Shown: positions 1-12,283 of the stretch, in pieces
Layout of the letters: each line of letters begins with the position of its first letter
How positions within the stretch are numbered: position 1 is the first letter of the stretch
Assembly: GCA_027605045.1 (NCBI GenBank)
Contig: JAQFWX010000002.1
Location: 930,001-994,000 of the forward strand
Length of the DNA: 64,000 nt
DNA from: Phallus indusiatus
Lineage: Eukaryota; Basidiomycota; Agaricomycetes; Phallales; Phallaceae
Direction: 5' to 3'
The notes under the pieces: generated by a model
Databases searched by the model: none
Seen by the model: the letters and a program-made list of their open reading frames with translations, nothing else
Told to the model about the DNA's origin: nothing
Position numbers and translations under genes: made by a program

Positions 1-1163
1 TAGAGATTTTGTACTTATCATCTCTTAATTCATTGATAAATCTGGCTTGATTGAAATGTTTGGTGAGATCAAAGAACCTGACGATCAATCAGAGCCCGGA
101 GCGCTGTCAGAAGCAGCACTCGCCGTAAATTCAGGACCCAAATTGCGGTATAGATCGTTATTTTTCTTGGACCGCAGTGTTCCGCAGCTCCATGAGAGCT
201 GTTCTACACAGCCTGTTTTTCTGGACAATTGACAGCTCTGTAGTTGAAAGATGAAAGATTTTAATTCAGATAGATGACAGCGAGATCGAGATAGGCTGAG
301 CAGTGTACCGTGAGAATGAATTAGTCATATTTTTTGAGTGACCCCCGTCACAAGGCGTTCGACGAGGAACTGCGTTTTCACCTTTTTCGCGTGAGACGGC
401 GCTGCAGTTGTCCTGCGAGCTTTTTATCTCATTTGCAAAGTTATCGCTTAGTATGTCATCGCTGGCATCTTCGAATTTACTCCTCATTGCTGACTGCTGC
501 CTTCCCGGAACGTAGTTTCTCGGACAAGAAAGTCGACCCACCGCTTTTAGTTGCCCCGGTTCCTCAGTGCAGTTCTCCTCAGACTTTTCAAATTATCTCC
601 TTCCTGTCGGTTTTGGTGACGATACTCAACTACGGATTCCGTTCGCGCTCGCTGAAGTCAATTATCCCGAGAAGTTGACCTTTAGAAAAGTGTCCGGCAG
701 TACTAGACCTGGACGGGCGTTTTTTTTGGCTTCGGCTGCCACACCTCTCACTTCCCAACTCTCATCCTCTCGCCCTCTCACCTCCTCTTACTATTCCATC
801 TCCCAATTACCATCAGGCAACAATCATCTCCTGTCAAAAACCACATTCTTTTACTGTCTCGGGTCTTTTTTATTCGTTTGAAAAAAAAAGAGAGAATATC
901 CTTCGCTTCTACCTATTCTATTCCTGCCCATTTTAATCGTCCAGACTACCCGCTATTCATATCCTTTTTCTATTTCTTTCATTCGCTTATTCTATTCTAA
1001 TTCTTAGAGGTTTTTTGGACTCTTGTACCCTTTCTGCTTTATACTCCTCGTCACCGATTCATCGTCAGGAGACCCTGTAACGACTTGCACCGTTGCCACG
1101 AGTTATAAATAAGCCAAGCAATTAAACCAAGATCATCACTTATCCCTCCAATCAACCACCTTC
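1..1163. other. Upstream region of casein kinase I gene, no gene seen
   Basis: No convincing coding region. Open frames here are short and show no recognisable family. From about 720 to 1010 the plus strand becomes strongly pyrimidine-rich, as is common in fungal core promoters and 5' UTRs. This stretch probably holds the promoter and 5' UTR of the kinase gene that starts at 1164. Confidence 0.5.
1104..1111 (+). promoter_or_regulatory. Possible TATA box
   Basis: TATAAATA lies about 53 bp before the kinase start codon. The spacing to ATG is short but possible for a gene with a short 5' UTR. The only evidence is the motif match. Confidence 0.3.
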
Positions 1164-3403
1164 ATGTCAGACGTACAAAACCGTTCTGTTGTAGGAGTTC
1201 ACTACAAAGTAGGCAGAAAGATTGGTGAAGGTTCATTTGGGGTTATTTTTGAAGGTGCGTTAGTTGGTCATTTCTACTGTTCTTTTTTTTTGTTTAGCAC
1301 ATTCCCATTATGGCTGTCTGTGTTTGATATCCTGGCTGCGTGTTGATGCACAATGCACCCTGCAATTGTTGCGCGTGGGTGACGTGATACAACTGAACAG
1401 TCGTACACCAGTTCTTCCGCCCTCTTCCTTTTTCTTCTCCTTCCTTGTTCTCTTCTCTTCTTTAGCAGGACGCTAACGTAAAACATTCAAAACAGGAACC
1501 AATCTTCTTAATTCGCAAACTGTCGCCATTAAATTCGTGAGTTTCAATGGACTTTCCTATCGGGGTAGGTGACTCAATAGACCCTAGGAACCGCGCAAAT
1601 CAGAAGCTCCGCAATTGCGTGATGAATGCCGATCGTACAGAATTCTTGCTGGAACTCGTACGTCTGCGTTGGTCGTCTTCTCCGTTCTCTTCTCTTTATG
1701 AACATCGTTTTCTTTTCCCCCTAATAGCTGGCATACCGCAGATATACCATTTCGGTCAGGAAGGATTGCACAATATCCTGGTCATTGACCTTCTTGGACC
1801 CAGTCTTGAGGATCTGTTCGATATGTGCGGTCGCAAATTCAGCATCAAGACGACATGCATGCTTGCCAAGCAAATGGTGGGTTTATCATCCTCAAACTCC
1901 CCATGGGGTGATAATAAATTTCCTGGGGGGTTATAGATATCACGAGTAGAAACGATTCAGGGTAAAAATTTGATATACCGCGACATAAAGCCAGATAATT
2001 TCCTTGTTGGACGTCCGGGGAGCAAGAACGCAAACATGGTGCATGGTGGGTGGTATTATGACTCCATGTGGCGGAAAGTAGTCTGATTGATTTGGGTTAC
2101 TTAGTTGTCGACTTTGGGATGGCCAAGCAATATCGTGATCCGAAAACGAAGACCCATATTCCGTATAGGGAGCGGAAGAGTTTAAGCGGCACAGCGCGAT
2201 ATATGAGCATCAACACGCATTTGGGGAGAGGTAATGCGTGTTTGATTCGTTATTTATATTCATATATATTGATTAATCGTCTCATTGCAGAACAATCACG
2301 TCGAGACGATCTTGAGGCCCTCGGCCATGTGTTCATGTACTTTTTGAGGGGCGGTTTACCATGGCAAGGTCTCAAAGCTGCGACCAACAAGCAGAAGTAC
2401 GAGAAGATTGGAGAGAAGAAGCAGACGACTCCTATTAAAGAGTTGTGCGAGGGGTTTCCCGGTACGTCGGTCAGCTTTATTCATTCATGAAAAAGAATGT
2501 CCGCTAATCAGTGGACCGTCGTGATGTGGCATTTCATATTTATTCTAGACGAATTTGCGATCTACCTTAATTATGTCAGGAAACTTGGGTTTGAAGAAAC
2601 GCCTGACTATGAATTTCTGAGAGAGCTGTTTTCGAAGGTTTTGAAGAACATGGGCGAGGTGGAGGATGGCGTGTATGATTGGATGCTGTTGAATAATGGG
2701 AAGGGATGGGACGGAAATGGTACTGTAAGTCCGATGTACTTGCGTGCAACATGTTTCATTTTCTTGCCTTTTTCGTCTTATAATTCTCACCCGTCGTTAT
2801 AAGGGATCTGCTGGTCTGCTGCCCCAGCCTGGCCCCACAAACGCGTCCTCAACACCGAATGGTTCAAAATCACAGGTGGCTGGAATTGTTGGCCCGAGTG
2901 CTGCTTCACCATCACAGCAGCCACGGAATGCACCTCGTCAAGGCCTACCGCTATCGCAACCATCAAGTCCCCTTCCTCCTGTCTCACCCTCCGCAGCTTT
3001 GATGCGGCAAGGTTCGAAGAGACGGAACGGGACGGGTACACCGACGCCTGGCCAAAGCTTTGGAATATCTGGTAATGGTGTACAGCCTACGAACTATACA
3101 ACTCCTAATTCGGCGGCAGCGCATGTCGGGGTTCCACCAGCCAGTCCTAATGGACGGCAGAACAGCACCGCAGAATATACAAATGGATTTTCGGGACAAC
3201 CAGTGCATCAATCGTCATTACCGCCGGGAGCACAAATGCCAAGTCAGTACGGTCGGTCATCACCTATGGCGATGAATAACGCTCCGCCCGTTGTCACCTC
3301 AGTTCGAGCAATGGGAGAACAACAACAGCCATATGCGGCTGCCGACGAACCACCAACTGGTGGTTCGTCGTTCTGGAAGATTTTGACATGCCGGTGTGGG
3401 TAA
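1164..3403 (+). CDS. Casein kinase I, YCK-like (membrane-associated)
   Basis: Serine/threonine kinase of the CK1 family, closest in layout to fungal Yck1/Yck2, which act at the plasma membrane and endosomes in nutrient sensing and trafficking. Exons: 1164-1254, 1496-1536, 1588-1657, 1728-1876, 1937-2045, 2105-2230, 2291-2461, 2549-2724, 2804-3403, giving 510 residues in one frame. Seen: Gly-rich loop GEGSFG, catalytic [11 protein letters not shown] in VVDFGMAK, and the CK1 signature [20 protein letters not shown] followed by [18 protein letters not shown]. The last exon encodes a Ser/Pro/Gln-rich tail of about 200 residues ending LTCRCG. Yeast Yck proteins end in palmitoylated Cys-Cys; here two cysteines two positions apart near the C-terminus may play that part (inference). 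The family call is very secure; exon borders are well supported by conservation. Confidence 0.95.
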
Positions 3404-4336
3404 AAAAAGAGAGACGAGATGAGCGGAAGACGCATCTCCCGTTTTACGAAGGTTCTCCTTGATTTCTCTGGCTTCTACTGGCTGTGCTTTTTTTCTTCTT
3501 GGCCATCGCATTGTCTATCCCATCAGTTTATTTTTTCTTTTTGTATTTTTCTTCTCCCCCTTTCCGTCGGCTCCTGCATCGTCAGCGTCTTTTTTCTATC
3601 TACCTCCGGATGGTCAACGCCTTGTGTGTCCTTTCTGCATTTCAACTTTAGTATTGTTCGGGACCTTTTTCTTTTAATATCAATATCACGACACGACCTC
3701 TTTCGATTATATCTCGGAATGGGATGGGGATGGAATGCATGTTTCTCTGAACTTTGGCTATCTGGTGCCTCTCTTTTCTTTCTCCTTTTCTTTCTCTGGT
3801 CTGGCTCTTCGCTCGAATACCTCCACAACATAACATATTTGGCTCTTCGATATCCATCATATCATTACACTTGACTAGTTACTACATCGTCATCCGCACA
3901 CACATTTGTACATTCTCTCTCCTCTCATTCCTCCTTCTTTTTCCTTTACTTTTTTTCTTCTCAAATTGGCGTTCATTATTCCTCTCGTTTTTCCCCGTTG
4001 GCATGCATTTTCTCCTTGCTCTTTTTTTCTCCTTCTGTTGCCTTCTCCTTGTCCGTTATTTTACGCTAATGATACATATGACTTTTATGCGTGTAATCTG
4101 TGCTGAAATCGTAAGGATTGCACGTGTGTGCGTTTGTGGTGCCCTCTCCGTGTCCGAAGTGTCCAAGTTAAATGCTAATGATATACTTTGGGACGGGCGC
4201 TTATCCCCACGTGAGGATTCTTTGTCTGTCACGGTCCCATTCGACTTCCTCGTCCTTTTCTTTCCTTCTTCGCTTTCCGTCCACTCTCGTCCTTTGTCGA
4301 ATTTCGTCCCTTCCTCCTCTAAATTCTTATTTCGCG
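3404..4336. other. Pyrimidine-rich intergenic region
   Basis: 3' flank of the kinase gene and promoter/5' UTR of the GID4-like gene. The plus strand is dominated by T and C tracts from about 3470 to 4330. Long open frames occur on both strands only because of this skewed composition; none shows family features. Confidence 0.5.
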
Positions 4337-7300
4337 ATGCCCTCAGAGTATACGACTCCTGTTCTTGACTTTGTTGCTTTGGCGGCTGACCAATTCCCGC
4401 ATCAAACACATCAATATCGTGACCAGCAGCACCAACAACAACAGCACCAACAGCAGCTCCAGTCGTCCCCCTCAACAGTCTCATTGTCCGTTCCAATGTC
4501 GATACCTATTCCCATGTCGCCCTTGTTGCCGTTGAGTATGACTTTGGGCTCAGCGGCAGCTCCAACAACTTCACAGCAGGCACAGGCGAAGATGTGCGCC
4601 ATCTGTCATTGTGCCTTGATCCCTGAAACTGTGGAAATCGTCGATGTCCAAGGTGTACGCAATGTTGTCTGTACATCCTGTTTTGCTGGTGAAATGATGT
4701 TCCATCAATATCACCGACGACAACAACAGCAGCAACAACAACATCTCCATCATCAGCAACAGCAACAGCAACAGCACCAAACGGAAGAATCACAGTCGTC
4801 GGCTAGTCAATTGCCCTCGAGTGCACCAATGGCGTTGCAAGGACCTTCTTCACCTCAGTTTCCGTCCCCGATCGTGATACCCTCAATATCTTCAGGACAA
4901 ATTGTGACACCTTCCTCTCCTGTAACTCAGCCGACACAGCTTGCGACAATGGTCGAATCTCAATATGTCACGCTCTCACATTCTCCCGTACCGCAAACAA
5001 TAGGGTCAATACCAGTACATAGGTCGCCACCCATGCCGATCGGCGAGAACGTCCTTGGCGAAGAGGGAAGAGATGATAGTGAACATGTGGATCTGCCAAG
5101 TCAGGAAGATTATGGAATGGAATTTTACTATACGAGTACGGTTGAAAGTGAAAGTTGTGGTGAGAACGTTGCGATGCTTGATGAGCGGGAGGTACAGGAT
5201 TCGCTGGGTCTAGGTCTGGGTCTTCCTCGGTTTTATTCTGAAATGCAACTGAAGATTCATTCAGCTTCTGTTTCCATTTCCGCTTCAGATCTAAATTCGA
5301 GCTCGGGTTCTACTTCGACGTCAATGAGCGAAGGTATTGGTCAAGGGGCTACCCAGTCCCTATTGAATCAATCGGGAAGCTTTCATTCGCCCTCGGCTCT
5401 ACCTCAGCCGCTACCTCAACAGCCATCGTCATGTCCGGCGGTTTTGCCGCCATCACAGATACAAGTAAAGGGCGAAACAATAGAACCCCTCGCCCAAACT
5501 GCCCATGACCCTTCATCGCTACCTTCCTCGTCTTCTATTGCCATATCCTCGTCGCATCCAACCAACTCACTTGTCGCTTCGTCTCTAGCCTCTCAGCCTC
5601 CTATTTCGCGTAAAATGAAATTATTGGAACCAGACCCAATGACAGATATATCCCGTCTTCGTGTGCGCTCTCACACTCAAGACTGTCTATACCCGGGCGC
5701 TCAATTCTGTGGCACTCAAAAATCCGGAAAGAGCTCATACGATGTTTCTGTTACTATCGTTGTATGTATTACTTTTCTCCCACATGTCAATGCCATGGCT
5801 GATTCTGGTTTGATTGATAAAATAGGATGTCGACTTCCAGTCTTCTTTTCTCTGCGGATACCTTCATATCCGAGATCTCACCGACGATTGGCCTGAGCTC
5901 ACAACCTACTTTGACGCACAGATCATCGGTTCTCGACATGGGTTCTTAACACAAGATTGGGGTGCGACTGAAGATGAGGATGTAAGGCACTGGGGTCGGT
6001 TTCCTGCCTATGAGCGCGTTAAGCCCCTCATCTGGGGTCCTAAAATGAATATCCCCGATGACGCCGGTTTATCTTCTCTCGGAGGTAAAGTTGACTCGTC
6101 TCATAGTAAAGGGTCCGCGTCGGAACCTCGGTCATCTGCGCCTGTATACGGTCCCGGAAATGGCGGATGCGTGTTCATGCGTTGGAAGGAGAGATTTTTG
6201 GTCCCGGATCATAGAGTTAGGGATATCAATGGCGCCAGTTTCGCCGGTATTTTTGTTTTTATTCTTTGTTGTCGTGCTCGTTGTCTAAAACTATCGCTTT
6301 CACTCCAGGATTCTACTACGTCTGTGTCGAATTCAATCCTGCACGCTCGAATGCTAGCTTGAAGAGACGGAGGAAGAAGGTCGATAGGAAGTCTTCTAGT
6401 AACCATGCGGCTCGAGATACGAATGTGAACATTGTTCGAGAAAGTCAAGGAGAAAGTCAACAAATACGCGATCAACCGATTCTTCCACCAACCCTTAGCT
6501 CCAACGCAAATGCGAAACCTCCTGATACGGACGTGGAGATGGACGGAGTTGAAGACCCGACTAATGTAAGACGAGAACGAAGATTTGTCGGAATGGAAAT
6601 GGATATGGATATGGGCGGTGATGTGGATGGATTTCTTCCTAGTAGGAGCAGAAGTTTGATTCGGGGTGCGAACACGGCGAATCCTAGTCATAGTCGCAGT
6701 CATACCCGTCGACGACGACGAAGAGAAGAGCAGCAGTACGAACGATATCGTGAGGATGCATTTGGGAATACAACTTCAGCAACTGTTACGAGTAGAAGAG
6801 ATGTGAGAGCTGGATGTTGCTTTTACTCTTTTTTCTTTGATGCGAGCTGTTTTTATAGATCCCTCAGCATCCAAACTCTCGCTCTCTTCCGCATTCGATG
6901 TCTGCGGTGGGCGGTCCCGATGATAACTGTGATGATACCACTTCCTTGCCTTATCGAGAATGGGAACGGGTGATGGGAAGAGAGCGTGAAAGGGAACGAG
7001 AGAGAGAATATAATCATGAGCGTAGAAGAGGACGTATGACGGAGAGGCAGTCTCGCTCCGAAATGCAACATGTATGCATGAATTTATTTTTAATTTCCGT
7101 ATTTCCGTGACTAATTTTTTTTTCCCTCATTCAGGATCAGAATTCCTTTCCCTTTTCGCAAAGTGCAGCTCAAAGTCAAATACATGCACATACTCGGACC
7201 GTTGTTGAACCCGAGTCGGAAGATTCAGGATCAGAATACGAGTACGAATATGAGTATGACGAAAATGTTTATTCTGATGATCCTGCGTATGACGATACGC

Positions 7301-7525
7301 TTGGATCAACGCCTGGAGGACCATACACGGCTACGATGAGCGGTTATTATTTCCATCAACACTCAGAACCGTGAGTTTATTATTATCATCTATTATTAGA
7401 TCCTGTTGTTTGGCTGGCGGAAATTAATTCGATACGTTTCTGACTGGTTCATCGTTAATAGGTATCAACAATTGTCTTTGCGTTATGTCCCTCGACGCTC
7501 TACTGGCTCATTCGAGTTCCGTTAA
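4337..7525 (+). CDS. GID4: GID4/Vid24-family substrate receptor with long extensions
   Basis: Substrate-recognition subunit of the GID/CTLH ubiquitin ligase; yeast Gid4 binds N-terminal-proline degrons of gluconeogenic enzymes. Exons: 4337-5761, 5826-6246, 6309-6802, 6859-7071, 7135-7370, 7462-7525, giving 950 residues. The Vid24 barrel begins near residue 450 (LYPGAQFCGTQ), continues through VDFQSSFLCGYLHIRDLTDD, VFMRWKERFLVPDH, INGASFAGFYYVC, and closes at the C-terminus with SGYYFHQHSEPYQQLSLRYVP. The protein is about three times the usual length. An N-terminal Q/S/P-rich stretch carries C87-x2-C90 and C112-x2-C115, a possible zinc site. About 290 charged, low-complexity residues separate the last strands of the barrel from the rest. 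The start is the first ATG in the open frame before the Gln-rich region. Family call secure; N-terminal start less so. Confidence 0.92.
4721..4778 (+). repeat. CAG/CAA repeat encoding poly-Gln
   Basis: Imperfect CAA/CAG tract interrupted by CAT/CAC (His), inside exon 1 of the GID4-like gene. A second, weaker tract lies at about 4425-4460. Both are likely length-variable. Confidence 0.85.
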
Positions 7526-9391
7526 CGAGGAACAGGGCGGGATCGCATCACCTTTTCTTAAAAACTCGCTCTCGCCTCACCCCTATTTGCATTTTCCCCT
7601 GTCTGTTATTTGTTATTCCGCTTCTTATCGTATTCATTATGCAAAATCGTACATACGCATACTACCATCTCATGTTACATCTTTTCCCTCCTCACACGAC
7701 ATACATCTGCTGGACAACCGTCTTCCGTCACTGTTTTACGCTGTCTCCCGTCGTCTATTTGGATCTTATGGTCTACTACTTTCGGTTCTATGGCTACCGT
7801 TTCTTCTCTCTTTCACCTTATCCTCCCCTCGCTGTGGCGAAACCCTATTCACTTGTAATGCCAATTCTCTACCTTGGTCTCTTCGCGCCTACGCGTCCCC
7901 TGTTCGCCGTTTCTGTTATCGATGCGTTTTTCAACATTGGTTTATCTGGTCAGATTCGGTTGTTGTTTTGCCTCATTCTGGCATTCCAACGCTATTCTCT
8001 TTCTTCTCTTAATTTTCTCTCTTATCTTGGTCAGCGTTGACTGCCACTTTTATTCAGATAGAATTTATGCTACAAAAAGTATAGAAAAAAAAAAGAAAAT
8101 ACGGAGACTTAGGTGTCATGGGTATTTTTTTTTTACTTTTAACTTTTCCCCTTGTCCGCTTTTCTTCCTATACGAGAGTTCCCTTATCACCTCGATCGAT
8201 GCATACCTCTTTTTCTCTTTCTGACGAAACCCAACCTTTACGCTTTATGACTCCAATCACCTTCACGTATTGACCTCCGCGGTCGAGCTGGTCTTTCCTT
8301 TCCCTAATCCCAACTATACACGGGGTAAATAGCTGTAAAACCTGTCTAGCTGTCCTTCTCAAAAGTCTGTATGTCATATGTACGTCTGTGTCTGTGCTTG
8401 TTCTGTGTATTGTATTCAATAAACCTGATGTGCATCAAAAATTGAATAGCTGCAGAAGCAGGAAAAGTCTATGATAAATAAATATCATGGGATGTTTGTC
8501 TTAGTAAAGATCCCTGTTGTCTATTTAACTTCATGTAAATAAAGAGTTACGCTGTGTCATTGTAAACAAAGACAAATGTTTGCACGGGAAATCAACAGGG
8601 CACTATGAGATTCAACAGGCATTTATAGCCCCACTGAGGTGACACCTGTCTAGTCTAGCAATACTGGGACCCCGTGAGAGACCAATAAATTGGACACTGA
8701 GTAATACAGAAGAGGCTTAATGACTCAAAGTTGTTGTGTTTGTGGCATCAATCAGCAGCTGCCGTGGTACAGCGGGATAAACTCTTAAATCAAATCAATC
8801 ACAAATCAAAGGTCTTTGGATTGAATCCCGCTGTGAGTCTATAAAATGCGGGACATGCCTAAGCATAACAATCCTCATGGGCTGATATCTTTTTGGTTTT
8901 TCTTTTCATAAATCTCAAAAACAGTCTCATTACCACTATATTTTTTCTAGTCTAAATTACAAACTTTAAGACAAAAAGATTTTCTTCCCGGAGGGGCTCG
9001 TTGTCTCTCGAGGTCGTGTTATTTTATTATAGCCAGCTCAGTTGTTGCAAGACACCCACTAATTTATACCAACTAAATTAAAAATTCATTAAGGTTATAT
9101 CTTCTTCAAGAACAGGTTCCTGAGTTGGTCGTTCGATAGAGACAGTATCGCCGCTGTGCGAACAGACTAATGGTGATGTTAGCTCAGAAGACAAAATTCT
9201 AACGAGGATAAATTTAATTCTATCACAAAAAAACCATAACACAAAGTGTTTTTTAATGATCAAAATCCCTTCTGGAAATACAAAACGCCTAATCAAGGCG
9301 CTCTATAATATTGGTCGCATCGGTGCTTACATGAAAATTGGAGAACAGGAACATAAATTCATTATCACAAATGAGAGCGAAAGAAAGGAAA
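7526..9391. other. Intergenic, convergent 3' flanks
   Basis: Lies between the 3' ends of the GID4-like (+) and Ran (-) genes. The first 700 bp are pyrimidine-rich on the plus strand, probably the 3' UTR. No protein gene is recognisable. A tRNA-like sequence is annotated separately at 8754-8840. Confidence 0.5.
8754..8840 (+). other. tRNA-like element (possible SINE head or degenerate tRNA)
   Basis: Reading plus, GCCGTGGTACAGCGGGATAA resembles a pol III A box context, and GGATTGAATCC matches the B box GGTTCGANTCC at most positions, with about 40 bp between them. A 10-bp perfect inverted repeat (ACAGCGGGAT at 8769-8778 and ATCCCGCTGT at 8825-8834) brackets the middle. A normal cloverleaf with good acceptor and T stems cannot be drawn, so this is not a working tRNA. 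A tRNA-derived SINE or a decayed tRNA fits better. Confidence 0.35.
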
Positions 9392-10499
9392 TCAAATATC
9401 TTCGTCTTCTTCTGGCAAAGGGGCTTGGGCCGCCTAAATTAAATATAAGTAAAAATGATACGAAATAGAATGTTCGTTTCGACATACCACGTTCAATTCC
9501 TCCTCGTATTTGGCCATGAGATGTGGATCCACGTGTACTTCGGGAGGTGCAAGAGCTGGGGCTGCGACGAATTCCAATTGGGGGTTCCTGTAGTATATAC
9601 CAGTTCCCGTTATCTGTCCACTTAAAAAAATAAGAATAAAATGATATTCTTACCCAACTAGTTTTCTTGAGAGCCACAGGAAGGGTTTTTCAAAATTGTA
9701 GTTTGACTTGGCAGAGATTTCGAAGTACTGAAGGTTCTTCTTACGGTGGAAAGTGACGTGGGTAGTTTTGACTTTACGTTCCTATAGCGAGGAAAATTAT
9801 CACCAAGGCTATGGAGGAATTTATAGATCTTCACCAACCTTAACATCTACTTTGTTGCCACATAAAACAATTGGGATATTTTCACACACCCGTTCAAGAT
9901 CTCGATGCCAATTGGGAACATTTTTGTAGGTAATACGGGAGGTAACATCGAACATGATGATACCACACTGTCCTTGAATGTAATAGCCGTCACGTAGCCC
10001 ACCGAATTTCTCTTGGCCAGCGGTGTCCCAAACATTGAAACAAATAGTACCATAGTTGGTAGTAAAGGTCAAAGGATGAACTTCGACACCCAGAGTGGCT
10101 TAAGCGCGCATTAGATGTAAACTGATTGCACCCCAAACACGAAAAGGGAGCAAATCGCAACACACCAATGTATTTTTTCTCAAATTCACCAGTCAAGTGA
10201 CGCTATATAGACGACAATAGGATTGATTGGAACGCGATCGAGAGACAGATGGCAGACGGGTCTTTGTCGTACCTTAACGAAAGTTGTTTTTCCCGTACCA
10301 CCGTCACCAACTGCATTTCCACGCGTGTTAGGAAAGAAAATGGTGATGTATAACAAAGAACAGTAAATGTGCGCGGTAGGAGAGGGAGGTCGGAAGATCA
10401 GTTTTGTCAGACGCAACGGGTATTATAACGACGAAAAAAAACGCTGTACATACCAAGAACGAGCTTGAAGGTTGGAACTGCGGTAGGTGCGGTTGTCAT
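9392..10499 (-). CDS. GSP1: Ran GTPase (Gsp1-type)
   Basis: Small GTPase that gives direction to nucleocytoplasmic transport and works in spindle and nuclear-envelope assembly. Exons (minus): 10454-10499, 10273-10310, 10166-10202, 9839-10098, 9654-9781, 9488-9587, 9392-9433, giving exactly 216 residues, the usual Ran length. Seen: P-loop GDGGTGKT, switch I into [44 protein letters not shown] and the acidic Ran tail ending PLPEEDEDI. The last exon is only 42 nt, and most of the tail lies on it. All exon phases agree. The call is secure. Confidence 0.97.
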
Positions 10500-12283
10500 T
10501 GTCTATTAAAGCCAATACACTTCAGAGAAAGAATAGAGAAAAAAGAAATGTGGAGAAAGAGATCAGCAGGTGGTGGCAGTGGAAAGCCAAAGTTGGCGGA
10601 TGTTAAACTTTTTAGAATTCAGCTCCTCATCAAGCGCCTGCTGACGACCATCTACTATCGATTATCACAAGTCATAATCTAAGCGTGTACGGCTCAAAAG
10701 AAAGAAAAACCAAAATGTTCTCTTTTGAAAGCCTCGTTGTTTCTTCGTTGTCGTGGTATATTTCCGCGATAACCTTGAGTTCGCCTGTCTTACCCATCGA
10801 TGATCATGACGGAAAAAGGCATCAATGAACGCACGCCTACCGCGATAGGCCAATCGCACCAATTTCCACGGACATTTTGACGCAAGTCTTGGTCTGTCAC
10901 CGAATGCTCTTCCTTTTTGTTCATCCGATATGCCTTTTAGTAGTCATATAAGACCTCGTGTTTGATTTTTCGACTTTAGCCTTCAAGCAGAAATTGCGTC
11001 ACTGCAAGCCTGCTAGTTTTTTTTACAAAACCGATTATGATCCAAACTAAATTTATGAAACTTAACTGAAGAAACATTCGCGAGCTTAACAGGTGGGTTT
11101 CAAGGAGAACGCGATCGAGAAACAATGAGCGCAGCCTACTATATGTAGCTATGCGACAACTCTCACCTGTAAATGGCACTTAGTATTCCACATTTTCTTT
11201 TTATGCGTCCGTCAAGTTGAATCTGAGAAACTTGCGTGGAAGTAGGCTTATGTTCACCTCGTACGAAAACTCTTTTGATAGGGGCATTTATTCCCTACGC
11301 GCTCCCCCAGTCTGGGACTATTGTGATGGGCTAACCAGGGCTAACCTCGGTGAAATCAGCATGTCTGACCCACAGTCTAGCACAGCCCTTAAAATGAAAA
11401 TAAAGTTAAAGCTGGATTCTACTTCAAAGTATGTAATAACAAGAAGTCACGACAGTCCCGCGTGAGGTAAGTACTTTGTCTCGAAAAGTGCTTCTGCGAC
11501 TTGATTGGGGCATGCTTGGTAGATATCAAATTATATTGCTTGCAATTAATCCCATGTTGCTCCCTGGCAATTGTTCAACTCGGCTATTTGAGGGATTTGA
11601 CGACAACCTAAAAGACAAGGTAGCAATAAAATCGTACAATAAACTTCTCATAAATCTGTAGTTATATTGCTATATAAATATCATATGTTTCCGGGAGTGA
11701 TTATGCGTTAGGAAATATGCTTTCTTTCGGATTGGAGATACAGCCGGTGCCTAGGCTCCGGTGCCGGTTGAACTGTATGCGTACATATATACCATCACAG
11801 TGTATATCCAATATTACATGGTGCAGGTATATTAAATGCTATATTGTATTCCATCATTATTTAATCTGGTCAGTAATTCGATTGATCCAAGGAAAATGTT
11901 ATATGTCCGATCAAATAATCGGACGAGGTTCGCATGGATTTTCATAACGTCAACCCTTGATCCACCAATGGATCATTGACCCATGGTTAACTATCTTTAT
12001 ACATGGCATCATAAGCTATGAAATATATCTGTCGCTCATATCTGCCGCTCATACATGTTGCAAGAATTCAACCAGGTATCACATAACTACATATCTCAGA
12101 GGCGATGACCTTTGAACATCGGGTAAATCTTGAATGTTTTTTGGTTATACAAAATCAGGGTTTGGAGATAAATATATTTAATTTGGCAGAAGTGTTTATT
12201 ATGTATATAACCAAACAATAAATACTGCCCAAGTCATAATAATAAAAACCAATCTTTACAAAAAATTGAGACCCCGCCATATT
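10500..12283. other. Intergenic, Ran promoter side
   Basis: Upstream of Ran and downstream of the sulfotransferase-like gene. Becomes AT-rich from about 11640. A small palindrome, TGATCCA-ccaa-TGGATCA, lies near 11959. No gene recognised on either strand. Confidence 0.45.

Noticed and set aside
334..881. Two overlapping plus-strand open frames before the kinase gene
   Set aside because: Composition-driven frames in a pyrimidine-rich promoter region, with no domain or splice support.
3419..4368. Long plus and minus open frames between the kinase and GID4 genes
   Set aside because: They follow the T/C-rich bias; the translations are low-complexity Phe/Leu/Ser or their complements.
9078..9296. 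Minus frame ending EEDITLMNF as the last Ran exon
   Set aside because: It looked like an acidic tail, but the phase does not fit; the exon at 9392-9433 gives the true tail and the exact 216-residue length.
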